NCBI RefSeq assembly: GCF_033568475.1
Contig: NC_133121.1
Location: forward strand, 127,690,375 to 127,754,374
Reading direction: 5' to 3'
DNA length: 64,000 nt
DNA from: Henckelia pumila
Taxonomy: Eukaryota; Streptophyta; Magnoliopsida; Lamiales; Gesneriaceae
Both the position numbers and the translations under genes were made by a program. Below are positions 12,173 through 22,763 of this stretch, one piece after another. Positions within the stretch are counted from its first letter, which is position 1. Each line of letters starts with the position of its first letter. Below the pieces are notes generated by a model. That model was not told the origin of the DNA, did no database searches, and saw only the letters and a list, made by a program, of their open reading frames with translations.

Positions 12173-12290
12173 GAATTGTTGTATTTTTTGGTTGTAACTT
12201 GTAAAATGAATCAGTTTGAATAAAGATGTTTATTCAGTATTTTACTGCATTCAGTACTTAAGATTGTTCGAGGACGAAATATCTTAAGTA

Positions 12291-12299
12291 GGGGGAGAA
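12291..12299 (+). other. Polypurine tract
   Basis: GGGGGAGAA lies directly before the TGTAGCAGCCC start of the downstream LTR. Chromoviruses use such a purine run to prime plus-strand DNA synthesis. The upstream phrase TTCGAGGACGAAAT is also typical of this position in Ty3/gypsy elements. Confidence 0.85.
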
Positions 12300-13706
12300 T
12301 GTAGCAGCCCGGTTCCATTTTACAAGATTAAGTGATTTTAAACATGTTAGAAAATGACATATAATTTTAAAAGTGTCAAAATATGTTTAAGGAGTCCTTA
12401 TTTGGTAAAAACAAGTCGAAAATCATATCCGGAACGTCCAAAAATGGTAGGGTAGGTCCCGGGGGTCCAAAAATGACTTCGAAAGGACCAAAATAGTTCG
12501 GAGCATACGGACCAGTTCGGGCCCTCCGAACCCAAGTTCGGGCCCTCCGAAGTCCGCAGAGCCAGGTGTCTTAAAGGCTCGGACAAGTGGCAGTTCGGAC
12601 CGTTCGAACCCCAGTTCGGACCGTCCGAACTTCGCCTATAAATAGGTCATCCGAGAGCCTCATTTTCACACAAGTTTCATCTCTCTCTCTCAGCATTTAG
12701 TGCTTTCTAGGGGTTTCGGGGTGTTTCCAGCCTTTTTAGGCTTGGTCCGGAGGTTGTCAAGGTGCTTCGGGGTTGCGGCGGAGCGGTGCCCAAGTTCTGG
12801 GGCAGTCGTCATCAGCGGGCTGACGATGGATGCAGGTATAGCTCTGGCTCCTTATAGTAAATAGGGAGTATGCTATAGCGTAGTTAAGGCTTTTAGAATA
12901 AAGTGGTAATGCATGAGTACTTTTCATTGTAGTGCGGATTATAGGCTTGGACAAAGTGCTGGTCTAGCTTGCCTAGTTTATAAGGTACGCAAGTATTATT
13001 CGAGATATCCAGATTGAGTATGCATGTATTATGTGTTTGCATGGATTATGTGATTGCATGTTTTATATGTCTTTATATACAGCATGTCATGACTGTATGT
13101 TGCATACATGAGCATATTGAGTCTTTACCTTAGAGGTATTCGGTAGTAGGGCGCTCACCCTACGAGTTTGTAGATGGTTGGATACGTAAGTCTTGTGTCA
13201 GGTCATCGTGATGGTTGGACACATGTACTAGTATCAGGTCACCATTATCCGCTGGGTATATGAGTCACCTCCTAAGGCGACGGCGCAGCGTGCTATATAC
13301 CCTGGACCCGGTCTTTGAGCATGTTTTTTGACCTGAAAGTCTTGGTATCCTGTTCACTTGCATACATGCACACATAACACCGTATACTCATACTCCCGTA
13401 CTGAGCTTATCATGCTCACGTTCCGTACTTTGTTGTATCTTGTCACCCTATTCCATGGGGCAGGTCTGCGGCTAGATGAGGCGGGTGGTTCCAGGAGAGG
13501 TTAGGTGATGGAAAACCAACAGGGTTATTGTCTAGGCTTTTATTTCAGTTGTATTTGGGTTAATACACTGGTTTATTCGATATGGTTGTAAACAATATTT
13601 TATTGTTGTTTAAGCTTTTTCGCTATTTAGTTTTTGATTTATTTAATTAAGTTAAATGCATGCTTAAGCTTCTGATTAGTAGGTGATCACGGTGCGGGTC
13701 ACTACA
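12300..13706 (+). repeat. Downstream LTR of the chromovirus
   Basis: A 1,407-base LTR from TGTAGCAGCCC to GGGTCACTACA. The TATA box CTATAAATAG is at 12636-12645, about the same distance from the LTR start as in the upstream copy. Upstream of it, at about 12515-12632, are four inverted motifs of the kind TTCGG-N-CCGAA, analogous to, but different from, the array in the upstream LTR. The second half (13130-13520) is clearly related to 2210-2560. Confidence 0.85.
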
Positions 13707-14059
13707 GATGTGCCTTGCCAGCATCGCAGTCCACTCGAAAGTTATGCCCCTCGATCTCAACAAAGTATAATATGCACCAATCATAGTAGTGAGCCTAAAG
13801 ACCCAATAAAAAATACCAAGGAAATAACGAGGATTCAAAATACATGCATCATACTAAAAATAATAATAAGTATACAATGAACTCACACGACTGATACACA
13901 TCTCATGCCCGAAGTAAAACTTTTACAATATGCAATAAAAACATAACAATCATGAACATTTCATTTTACTTAACTAGTGAATTTAGATCCTCGATTGTGA
14001 CACTTGGTTTTGATCGATCAATGACTATAGTCACGCTATGGGGAAGCTTTCTTCCAAGG
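13707..14059 (-). repeat. Probable LTR fragment, minus orientation
   Basis: Near 13762 the phrase TGCACCAATCATAGTAGTGA and the bases after it resemble the reverse complement of 10975-11020 in the second LTR insertion. A related phrase lies near 4450-4480 in the first insertion. This suggests a further piece of a Del/Tekay-type LTR. Neither end was found, and nothing else is seen up to 14059. Confidence 0.45.
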
Positions 14060-14236
14060 GTGATGCTACGTGTATACGGAGGATTACACGTTGGGTTACA
14101 CGTAGCACTTGAAATTACATAAATATTTTTAATGTATTTTGAAAATATTTTTTTCAAATCAAGTGGAGGGATAAATTTGTAATTTCATATGTATTGTGTA
14201 ATCCAATGTGTAAATCAATATGTACATGTAGCATTT
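14060..14236. mobile_element. MITE, family A, copy 1
   Basis: A 177-base element with inverted ends GTGATGCTACGTGTA and TGTACATGTAGCAT. A related copy lies at 62718-62858, about 48 kb away, with the same internal phrase (AAGTGGAGGGATAA, then TTGTAATTTCAT). No convincing target duplication was found, so the superfamily is not assigned. Confidence 0.7.
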
Positions 14237-14526
14237 TTCTTCTTCCAAAGCAATTCAATACGTGTACATAGTAATGAGGAATTTTATGCAAATGCAGACA
14301 TATATACCACTTAATCTCGCCAATACTAGACAAATTTGTTCTTTCAAAGGAAATGATCAGGTGGAAAAAAAAATGATTGACATAAAACTGTATGTAGTTG
14401 ATAGATCTGTGTGGGTCATTTGCAAAAATGACTCTCTCATCATTTTCTTTTAAGTTTAAGGGTTTGTTGACTTTTCTTATATTTATAATATAAATTTTAT
14501 TCTTAATGACAACAATGCCCTTTTGA

Positions 14527-15958
14527 TCAAGGTGAATTAATGTCATCAAATGTTGAATCTGATTCAAAAGTAGATTCACTTGATTCTGTGAGATAATAAA
14601 TATTTTCATCCTCAGATGAACATTCCATTGTTTCAACTGGATAAAATCCAATAGTGTAGAGTTCTTCTAAAAGTTTAATTTTGTTTTTCTATTCGTTACG
14701 TTTTGGACATTTATTTGCATAATGTCCTTCTTCATTGCACAACCAGCATGTGCAATTTTTTTCTTTACCCTTTGGGCAAGGTGGTTTTTTATTATCAAAT
14801 TTTTTATAAAATTTTCTTCTATAAGGTTTTCTGAAGAAATTATTTCTAAATTTCTTTTTCTTATAAGGAATAAATTTCTTATTAAAAGATTTATAAGGTT
14901 TATTAAATTTATTCTGCTTTTTTTCGTTTTAAATATTTGTGTGACATGTTTGTTTTGCAACCGTATTCTTTTACTGTGAATTCCATTTTGTCACAACAAA
15001 GTTTATTGTTTTGTTTGTATGATTTAGAGATTCTTTTATTTAGTGTTACTTCATGACATTTCTTTGTTATTATGTCTTTGATGAATTTAATAGCTCCTCC
15101 TAAAGTTTTAGCATACGGACCAGTTAAGAATTCATCTTTACAGTTTATTGGTATATTAGGTATTTTATTAAAGATACTTAATTTATAATGTTCCTTTTTA
15201 TCAGCATCTATTAACTGATAATAGTTTGTTTCATAATCACAAATAAATTCTTCTAAGTGGCATAAATTGCATAATTTAATATTATCTAGAATAAAAATTG
15301 CTCTATTTTGTTCTATGTTCTTAGCTACTAGATTAGCATCATTATTGGATACTCCTAAAAATTCTTGATACATGGCATCAACGAATAGTTCAAAATAACG
15401 ATGTCCTGTCATTCCTTGTGGTAGATTAGTAATTACTAGGTTTTCAGCCCAAGTTCTGACTGCTCCTACCAATGTCATTTTTATCATTCCATGAGTTAAA
15501 ACTTGAATATTCTCACTTTTGTCTAATAATTGTGTTAATTGAATTTGTACTGATAGTTCATTTGTCCAATGATCTATCTTTGATTTTCTTTCTTTGGCTG
15601 TTGAACAACCTAAATCTAAGATATTCTGTTTCACAAATCCTGATGTTTTTGATTCTCTAAGAATATCTCTAACATCTTTATAAGATCCAGAGTATTGGTC
15701 TCTATTATATTTAAATTCTTCATCATCTCTTCCGCCACTTCCTTTTATATTTGTTCGTAGATTTAATCGTGGTCTAGAATCATCTTCAGATTCTGATTCT
15801 GAAATATCCATATCTCTATATTGTTCTGATTCCTGATGTGAATAATATAATTCTTCTGTATTTATTCCTATTTGTTCAAAATCAGATTCGTCTGTTTCAC
15901 TAAACATCTCCATATTTATGTTTTCCATAACTAAGGGGATTTCTATACCATGATTCAA
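14527..15958 (-). pseudogene. Caulimovirid coat protein region (fossil)
   Basis: Minus-strand sequence starting MNHGIEIPLVMENINMEMF, with an acidic N-terminal part (SETDESDFEQ, SESESEDDSR). Near 14720-14765 it has a zinc knuckle CWLCNEEGHYANKC (CX2CX4HX4C). The last two features are typical of caulimovirid coat proteins; the knuckle closely recalls that of cauliflower mosaic virus. The region is about 1.4 kb, the size expected for a coat protein of some 480 residues. It overlaps the preceding coiled-coil ORF, as is usual in these compact genomes. Confidence 0.8.
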
Positions 15959-16193
15959 TTTTGAATGGTGGTTCTTCTTCCATTTTCCTTTTTCCTTTAT
16001 CTATTGTAAGAACTTCTTTAAGATAGTTTAATATTTCATTACTATGTCTTTCTTGTTCAATTATTAATTTAGTCGTAGCTAAATCAATATATTCTTTAAA
16101 ATGTTTCTCTAATTCTTGTATTGATAGGTTTATTTTATTAATATTATTTTCTAAATCTCCTAGATCTTTTTCTAATTTTATTAAGGATGTCAT
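15900..16193 (-). pseudogene. Caulimovirid virion-associated-like coiled-coil protein (fossil)
   Basis: A 97-residue frame with a heptad-like N-terminal half (LEKDLGDLENNINKINLSI) and a basic C-terminal part ending SYGKHKYGDV. Position just upstream of the coat protein, small size and coiled coil fit the virion-associated protein (ORF III product) of caulimovirids. The assignment rests on position and coiled-coil pattern only. Confidence 0.5.
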
Positions 16194-17130
16194 TGCGATG
16201 AGGTTGACTCATTAACAATGGCTTGTTTAATTTTAAGAATATTTTGATTCATTGTTCCAATCTTTTCAAGAATATCTTCATCATTTCTTGCAAATGATAA
16301 TGATCTTTTTGGTACAGACTGTTTTGTAATTTGGAGGTCATCTGAACTCCATCTTTTATAGGGATTTATTTCTTCAATAAATGCTTTTCGAGGGTGTTCA
16401 ATTCTTGTAATATTTTCAAACATTCTTTCAACAGAAATGGTTGGTTTTGTTGAAATTATTCCTGTTTGAGAATTATTACTAATTGCTAAACCGACAACAT
16501 AGTTTATATTGATCGGATGGTTTCCTGTTAACATAAGATTATTTCTATAAAAGTAATAATCTAATGTTAAAACGTCGTTTATGTTTTTATCAAAAAGAGA
16601 TATATTGTATTGTGGATAAATACAAAATTTCATCTTTTTGTAACATAAATTTCCTTCAATTTTTCCAAGGATAGAATCCTCAAGATTACGTATCCTTTTG
16701 TCACGAACTGTGATTTCAATTGGTGTATCTATTCCTTCTCGATAGTGAGCTGATACTATTATTTCAATTCCTCCGATATGAACATATTTTAGTTCAGATC
16801 GTTATTTTCACTGGCTTTTGCCATGATGGTATCAATATCTTGAGTTGTTAATAACTTCAGAGTATTAGACCTTAATTCATTATTTATTTTACAAGATCGT
16901 TCTTTTGTACGAATCGAATAATAAATTAAATTTTTCCTAGGATTAATAAAATTTGAAATTTTACTTAATATTCCTGGTTGATCTATCAGATTAGTTTTTG
17001 AACTAGAAAACCCTGTTTTCTGTATCTCAGCAAACTTATTTTGATTAAATATAATATTCAAATTATACTTTTGGTTTTCTTCAGATTCATCAATCTGACT
17101 ATTTTGATTTGGAATTGTTACTTCTGTCAT
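16190..17130 (-). pseudogene. Caulimovirid movement protein region (fossil)
   Basis: About 940 bases lying between the small first ORFs and the coiled-coil/coat genes. The piece containing FCIYPQYNISLFDKN, LTGNHPININYVVGLA and ISVERMFENI reads like the core and C-terminal part of a 30K-type movement protein, which opens plasmodesmata for cell-to-cell spread. Length and place agree with movement proteins of roughly 310-330 residues in this family. Confidence 0.65.
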
Positions 17131-17131
17131 T

Positions 17132-17639
17132 TTAACAGATGATATAACTTCTTAATTTTCTTAAGGCTATTAAAAGCTTTTTTGTTGAATCTATTTGTTC
17201 TAATAAATTCTGAAAATCTTCGAAACTATCAATTGAAGATTGACAATTTTTAAGATTTTTCAAATTGTTTTCACAATTTTCTATATCAAAATTTATATTT
17301 TGAGAATATAAATTAAAAATATTCATTTTTGTATTTTCATATATTTTTCATTTAGTAAAAATTGTTACTTTTATTATTTTATTTTTGTTGATCGGATTTC
17401 GATAACAAAGTTTATTCTTATTCATAACTGATTGTTATGTCTTCAATTTCTTCATTTTCAGACATCTGAATTACCATTTTCCAGTTGCTTGAAAAATATT
17501 CTTTTTTATGATTTTTGAAATAAAAGGTTTGAAGATCTTTTATTTCATTCCATAATCGATCTATTTGACGTAAATCTTTTAGTAAGATTATTTTATCAAA
17601 TAAATTTTTAATCTCAATATCTAAAGTTAATCCAGGCAT
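17132..17639 (-). pseudogene. Small caulimovirid ORFs before the movement protein (fossil)
   Basis: Two short frames, at 17418-17639 (73 residues, starting MPGLTLDIEIKNLFDKI) and 17132-17326 (64 residues, starting MNIFNLYSQNINFD), lie directly downstream of the primer site. Both look helical and charged. Caulimovirids often carry one or two small ORFs here; no function can be given from sequence. Confidence 0.5.
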
Positions 17640-17657
17640 TAATAATTTATTTTAACC

Positions 17658-17669
17658 GCTCTCATACCA
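17658..17669 (-). other. Caulimovirid minus-strand primer site (tRNA-Met)
   Basis: On the minus strand this reads TGGTATGAGAGC, one base from the plant initiator-Met tRNA complement TGGTATCAGAGC. Caulimovirid genomes carry this site in the intergenic region before the first ORFs, as here. It marks the conventional position 1 of the viral map and supports the proposed genome order. Confidence 0.8.
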
Positions 17670-18482
17670 AGTTGCGGAATTCTTATGAATTTATTATTCA
17701 TGGTTTATAAATCTGATTTATTTATAAACGATGATTGTTTTCATATGAATTTGGTTCCATTTGTTGGTTATTATTACAAATTTTATTTGATAAATTGATT
17801 CGAATATGGTTAAATCAGAATTATTTAAACGATATTCATAAAATGTATCATATTCATGATCATCTTCTATTTCAAACCAGTTTTTTATTATTAATCTTCC
17901 ATTTCTTATAAAAGAGAATGACATGATTATAATATGATGAGTTTTCAAAATTTTAATAAGGGCAGCAGGAGGTTTTAGAAAGGTTACCGTGGTTGATCAA
18001 TCCTTGATTTACAGCAGAGGCCAAATCCTTGTTTTCCCTTAGCGATCACCTGATCAAACGGTACTCACTTTTGGATCTCCAGGTTTACTTTGATCACGGA
18101 TCTTTCAATCCTTGGCTTCCAGCCTTCTTCCTCCTTACGCCCTGCTTGTTTAGCTAGTTGTCATAAGGCTAGATTTGTTTATGATTTTATGTTTCTTAGT
18201 TTCTGATAATTTTCATACGTCTTGTATGAACCAGATTGTAAGAAACTTAAGAAGAGAGAGAGATACTCAAACTTCAACTTATTCATTTACAGCACGAAAC
18301 ATCTCCTTTTATAGGCGTGGAGAAACGCATACAGAATTTAAAATAAAGAAAAGAGGGGGACCACCCGACACTACATAATGGAAAACAGCTCATTTTTCAT
18401 CTGAGTGGATGCCTTTAACATGTGGTGTGGTCCACATTTGTTTTTACATTGTGTCACTTTCTGATTCACTGGTACATTCAGA
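17670..18482 (-). promoter_or_regulatory. Caulimovirid intergenic region: 35S-type promoter and leader
   Basis: On the minus strand CCTATAAAAG (18307-18316) is a good TATA box. From there to the primer site is about 640 bases, the usual size of a 35S leader. The leader contains a 76-residue frame at 17718-17948, comparable to leader ORFs in the family. Upstream of the TATA box is a stretch with GTGGACCACACCAC-like phrases (about 18420-18440). Activity today cannot be judged. Confidence 0.6.
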
Positions 18483-19056
18483 CTATTTCTTTATTGGTTT
18501 GTCTTCTTTGACAGCTTCTTCTTCTGTCTGAATGAGTTGACAATGTCCACATTTGTGAGTGGAAATTATTGTTCTTAGTCTTTGACATAACATTTGTTGG
18601 GTTTCTCGGGTCATGTCAACTCTTGCTTCATAGATTGGAGCTTCGAATTGAGCTAACATGGCTTGTTCTTTCTTTTGGATTGTCTCCTTGTGTCCAGTGG
18701 TTAATAAAATTTTACTGGTTGAAAAATTTATTTTAACCTTTGAGTTTCCATCAATCTTTCCTGTCTTTGAGATCACGTCAATCAATGTCTTTATTCTTAT
18801 CTCAGGAAGTGTTGAGATATCCATTACTGGTTTCTCTTCATTTGATCCTTCGAATAAGAACTTGTCTTTTTGTTTTCGACATTGAATATATACCATTGGT
18901 TGATAGAATTTGTTATCATCCCAATCTGGAAGGGTTGAGTGAATACTTAATGTTAATACTGGATCGTCCTTAAAGACTGCTTTCTTGAATTGGATGATAT
19001 TATTTCTCAACTGATATGGAAATAGTTCTATTTCTTGATTGTTGGGACTGACTTCC

Positions 19057-19434
19057 TGTAACGACCCACTGTATCAAGACGGGTCTTTTCAGCGTGCTTA
19101 TGTCCTCACTCACACGCACCCTGAGAAACTTCCCAGGGGGTCACCCATCCTATAATTGATCCAAGTGAAGCACGCTTAACTTTGGAGTTCTTATGTGATG
19201 AGCTCCCGAAAAGAAGATGCACCTTCTTGATATGAGTAGTACATATGAAATCTTTTAAGCTCTTCTCAACTATGCAGTCTCATACCTACACAGTCTCAGA
19301 ATCCCCTCTCATTCCGGCAGGATCGCTTCATTCATGTCTCCCTCCGCCTAGAAGCCTTTCAGGAGCCGCTCATTGTCCGTGCAACCTCTTGGCACCGGCG
19401 ATCACTCCCCGCCTCTTCAGCCCCGGGCGTCACA
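19057..19434 (-). mobile_element. Cassandra-type TRIM solo LTR with a 5S RNA domain
   Basis: A 378-base insertion, TGTAACGACCC to GGGCGTCACA, flanked by the perfect 5-bp repeat CTTCC (19052-19056 and 19435-19439). On the minus strand it contains a segment clearly related to plant 5S rRNA, including AGTTAAGCGTGCTT (19168-19181) and GATGGGTGACC (19139-19149). LTRs that carry a 5S gene-like domain are the hallmark of Cassandra terminal-repeat retrotransposons in miniature. Only one LTR is present, so it is a solo LTR. It landed in the caulimovirid transactivator-like region and is therefore younger than the viral integration. Confidence 0.9.
19115..19224 (-). ncRNA. 5S rRNA-like domain inside the Cassandra-type LTR
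   Basis: Read on the minus strand, from about GGTGCATC to GGGAAGT, the order matches plant 5S rRNA: GGTGC start, GAACTCC, AGTTAAGCGTGCTT, GGATGGGTGACC, CCTGGGAAGT. The internal control region for RNA polymerase III is well kept, especially the C box GATGGGTGACC. It is not a true 5S gene: it sits inside an LTR and is diverged between the boxes. Pol III transcription is possible in principle. Confidence 0.75.
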
Positions 19435-20030
19435 CTTCCAATCCACTTAATAATCCATTAGAAAAGAATCTTGCGACTTCATGCGCTGGAGCACCTTGTA
19501 GTGTTCTTGCTCTTGATATGCTCTGTGAGTCACAAGTTTGTTGCCAAGATTCTACAGATGGTTTGGCTATTCTCAAATAGTTTAGTGTTTCAAAGAATTC
19601 AGTCCTAAGTTTTTTTGGAAAATTTGTTTTTTCAAAAATTGGTTTTTGTGGTCGCAGATTGACCATCTTTCTTTCTCTTGTTTCAAGGGCGCTTTTAAAC
19701 GTCCTTTCTTTCTTTTTATTTTTCTCGATGTTGGCTGTGACCACCGGTTCTTTCTTCTTTTCTTTTTCTTTTTCCCTTTCTTTTTCTTTGTTATCAGTGT
19801 TGGCTGTGATCACTGACTATTTTTCATTTATCTCCATTATTTTGTCAAATGGAGTTGCTAACTTGATTGGAGTTTTTGGTGAGGATGATGATGATGATGT
19901 TGTCATCTTTTCTTTTATCCTTTGAATTTTTCCGTTTATATTCTTTTTTCTTTGTTGAAGAATCTGAATTTCTTCATCTATGTCAATCAACTGTTCTTCT
20001 AATTGATTTAATGTATCCATCCTGCCCAAG

Positions 20031-20060
20031 AAAACATATATATATATATATATATATAAT
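20031..20060. repeat. TA microsatellite
   Basis: An alternating TA run of about 24 bases lies between the polymerase and transactivator-like regions of the caulimovirid. TA-rich flanks are frequent at caulimovirid integration sites, but here the run is internal. Confidence 0.7.
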
Positions 20061-20215
20061 TGGTTAGAAATTTAACTCTTTATCGTGAGTAACTCGGATG
20101 GTTTTATCATGCGTATCATGGCATTTATAAATTCTTTTGCAAGAATTGAACCAATCTGAGATTGATTGTTTTACTCATAGAGTAATTTATGTTTCTGAAT
20201 ATAAATCTCATTTCA

Positions 20216-22270
20216 TCAATTTATATTTCTCATGCTTTCTGAGGCATGTTCGGATGACACGTGGTCATTTTCTGGATCACTTAGGATCTCTTTTATTATT
20301 CCGTTACTAAGGATAGTATAATTTGGATGAAGTTCTCTGGTTAATACGTCGGGTAATGAATTATCTGTTCCTTTGACATGTTGAATCTCGAACTGATAAT
20401 GGTTTAATTCCAATTGCCATCTAATTAGCCTTGCTGCATTTCTCCCTGCATTTCTTGATATTTTCCTTGTCTTGAAATATGTTAAATTCATATTATATGT
20501 TCTTATTAAAAATAGTTTAGGAATAAGATAAATTTCATAAGTCCTAATTGTGAATATTAAAGCTAATAATTTTTTTTCATTTGAATGATAATTTAATTGT
20601 GCACTTTGAAAAGTTCATGATGTGTAATTGCATAATTTTTCATTATTTCTAGTAGCTGTTTTAGTAAGTTCTTCTAAATTTTTTTCTCCAGTATAAGCTT
20701 TTAAACATGCTCCCCAGTATTCATCTGAAGCGTCTGTTTCAATTATTATTATATTTTTATTGGAAGGAAAATATAACTCAGGAAGATTACTAATTATTTT
20801 CTTTTTAATAGTATCTATGTAATTAGTATCTTCTTTCGACCATTTCTACTTATAGTCCTGTTTAAGTTTTACCTGAAGAGGTTTTCTGATTTCTGCAAGT
20901 TTTTTAATGTAATTTCCAGAATAAGTTAATAATCCTAAAAATCTTCTTAATTGATCTTTATCCTTGATTTCACTAGGAAAATCATGAATTTTCTTAAGTA
21001 TATGCGGTTGTAAACAATGTTTTCCATCTTCTATTTGTAATCCTAAATACTTAATTTTTGTTTTGAATAATTGTGCTTTCTTTTCAGAAAGTATAATTCC
21101 ATCTTTATGACAAATATCTAATACTGTCATGAGGTCTTTATAATGTTGATCTAGTGTTTTCGAATAAATTAATATGTCATCTATATAAACACAACAAAAA
21201 TTTATATATGATTTAAAAGATTCATCCATATATCTTTGAAAGATACCTGGTGCTTGTTTAAGTCCGAAAGGTAATATAGTCCATTGATATTGTCCTTTTG
21301 GACAACTGAATGCTGTAAGTAATTGTGTTTGTGATTCTAACTGAATTTGCCAGAATCCTGACTTACAATCTAAACTGGAGAAATATTTCATTCCTCCTAT
21401 ATAAGATAGTAAATCATTCTTGTTTGGGATGTAATATCCATCCATAATTGTTGCATTATTCATTTTTCTATAATCAATTACCATTTTTTTCTTATCAGTA
21501 TCTTTCTTACTGACATAAAAGGCTGCTGAAGAGTGTGGACTCTTACTGGGATGATTATCTTAAGTTTTAATAATTCTTGAACTTCTTTTTCAAATATTTT
21601 TACATCATCCATGTTACATCTTCTTGCTGCTTCACGAATTATGATATTAGGGTCTTTGAGTTTTATTGAAGCAATGAATTGTTTTCTCTTCTTAATTTTG
21701 TTATGAGGATTTTCAGAACAAATATCATGAAATTTCTTCATGATTTCTTTTTCAGGATTAATTGTTAAAATATTTTCTATTTTTAGTTCTATTGGATTTG
21801 TATTTCGTTTATGAAAATTCTTTGTAAATTCTTTATTTCCTACACGAAATGCTGTTCGAATTTTAGGAATTTAAATCATTGATGATCCTTTGTTTAAAGT
21901 TATGTGATCTTCAAACTGTGTAAAAGGAAGATATTCTCTTAAAAAGTTATTTCCTATTATAATGTCCATTCCTGATTCTATTTGGTATATAATGGGTATT
22001 ACAAATTTTGTTTTTTCAATTTCTATTTTTAATTTTTTTGCTACTATATCTAGCATAATAATTGATCCATCTCCTATTCGAACATTTAATCATTTATCAT
22101 ATTTCTTCCAATAATGATTAGGAATTATATGTTTACTTGCTAAACACATAGTTGCTCATGTATCAACATAAGCATGTATATGATACGGTTTATGTTCTTT
22201 TATTTTTATTTGAACTTTTATGTAAATGCTATTTGGATTGGTTTTATTCTTAATATTCTTAATATCCATT
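20216..22270 (-). pseudogene. Caulimovirid polymerase region: protease, RT, RNase H (fossil)
   Basis: On the minus strand the region opens MDIKNIKNKTNPNSIY. It includes an aspartic protease segment with the phrase IHAYVDT and, further on, IIIGNNFLREYLPF. The reverse transcriptase has VIDYRKMN, YFSSLDCKSGFWQI, PFGLKQAPGIFQ and the catalytic YIDDILIYSK. The C-terminal part of RNase H (LELNHYQFEIQHVKGTDNSL) follows. The enzyme would copy the pregenomic RNA into DNA. There is no integrase, as normal for caulimovirids, so the insertion must have arisen by host repair. Several breaks are present. Confidence 0.85.
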
Positions 22271-22275
22271 CTTTT

Positions 22276-22763
22276 TTTTTTAAATAAAAATAAAAGCTTG
22301 GAAGGGTATATAAGTAAATTGAGACAACAAAGTCTTATTAAGTTAGAAGAAGGCTATTTACTTAATTGAATTTGTGAAGAGGCTTATTTGTCAAAATCTT
22401 CCGATCTGTGTCTTGAATATCTTACAGTACGCGTTTAAGCTTGCACCAGGTTTAGAAATAATTCACCACCAAACTGTCTTGTGGTTGCTCAATAAAAAAA
22501 AAATTATTCAATCAAGGATGGGGTACATTGTATTCTCCACTCATTAATTAAACAGGACAGAATGTATGCTTTCCCTTTAGCTGCCTTCCATTGGAGCTGG
22601 ATTACAATTGGGGTATCAGAATACATGCCCTTTTCGGCTTAAAACAATCACAATTCACAAGTGATCAGATTTGTTATTCAGTGAGCTACTGCACCAAGTT
22701 TATTATAAATAAACACACAGGAAAAAGAGAGGTTGGGGGGGGAAGGAATACCTCACAAGCCTT
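22276..22763. other. Spacer between the caulimovirid and the proline-rich gene
   Basis: No gene seen. The stretch includes the probable 3' untranslated region of the minus-strand gene that ends at 22764. The left part has short A and T runs at the edge of the viral sequence. Confidence 0.5.

Larger units (their letters stand above)
1430..13706 (+). mobile_element. Ty3/gypsy chromovirus with both LTRs, nested insertions (fossil)
   Basis: This retrotransposon has an LTR (1430-2765), an initiator-Met tRNA primer site, gag, reverse transcriptase, RNase H, integrase, a C-terminal chromodomain, a polypurine tract and a second LTR (12300-13706). The chromodomain places it among chromoviruses; the Tekay/Del lineage is likely but not proven. 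Both LTRs start TGTAG and end CTACA, and share their internal layout (palindrome array, TATA box, and a common block beginning ACGATGGA followed by GGTATAGCT). They differ in many places by eye, so the insertion looks old. Two further LTR-only elements sit inside pol. The copy is incomplete and has several breaks, so it is not expected to be active. The flanks (GATGT before about 1428 and GATGT at 13707) hint at a target duplication, but the left edge does not line up exactly. Confidence 0.85.
18483..20029 (-). pseudogene. Caulimovirid transactivator/inclusion-body-like region (fossil)
   Basis: The region between the polymerase and the promoter on the minus strand. Its start, MGRMDTLNQLEEQLIDIDEE, is a coiled coil. 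It is followed by a Ser run, a very Lys/Glu-rich stretch and a longer C-terminal part with CGHCQLIQ near its end. By position after polymerase it corresponds to the transactivator (ORF VI) of caulimovirids, which allows re-initiation on polycistronic RNA. A Cassandra-type LTR (19057-19434) is inserted in it. Confidence 0.55.
14500..22275 (-). mobile_element. Endogenous caulimovirid (pararetrovirus), one genome unit (fossil)
   Basis: All parts of a caulimovirid genome lie on the minus strand. From the tRNA-Met primer site at 17669 downward come small ORFs, movement protein, a coiled-coil protein and coat protein, ending at 14527. From 22270 downward come protease/reverse transcriptase/RNase H and a transactivator-like region, then the promoter and leader. 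This is one circular genome opened at the coat protein/polymerase junction. Without the later insertion it measures about 7.4 kb, close to a full caulimovirid genome. Separate movement, coat and polymerase genes with a downstream transactivator fit the Caulimovirus/Soymovirus type of organisation; the genus is uncertain. There are roughly ten breaks, so it is a fossil. A later Cassandra-type LTR lies inside. Confidence 0.85.

Noticed and set aside
19115-19224. A genuine 5S rRNA gene
   Set aside because: The segment lies between LTR ends with a target duplication and is diverged between the conserved boxes, so it is a Cassandra-type LTR domain.
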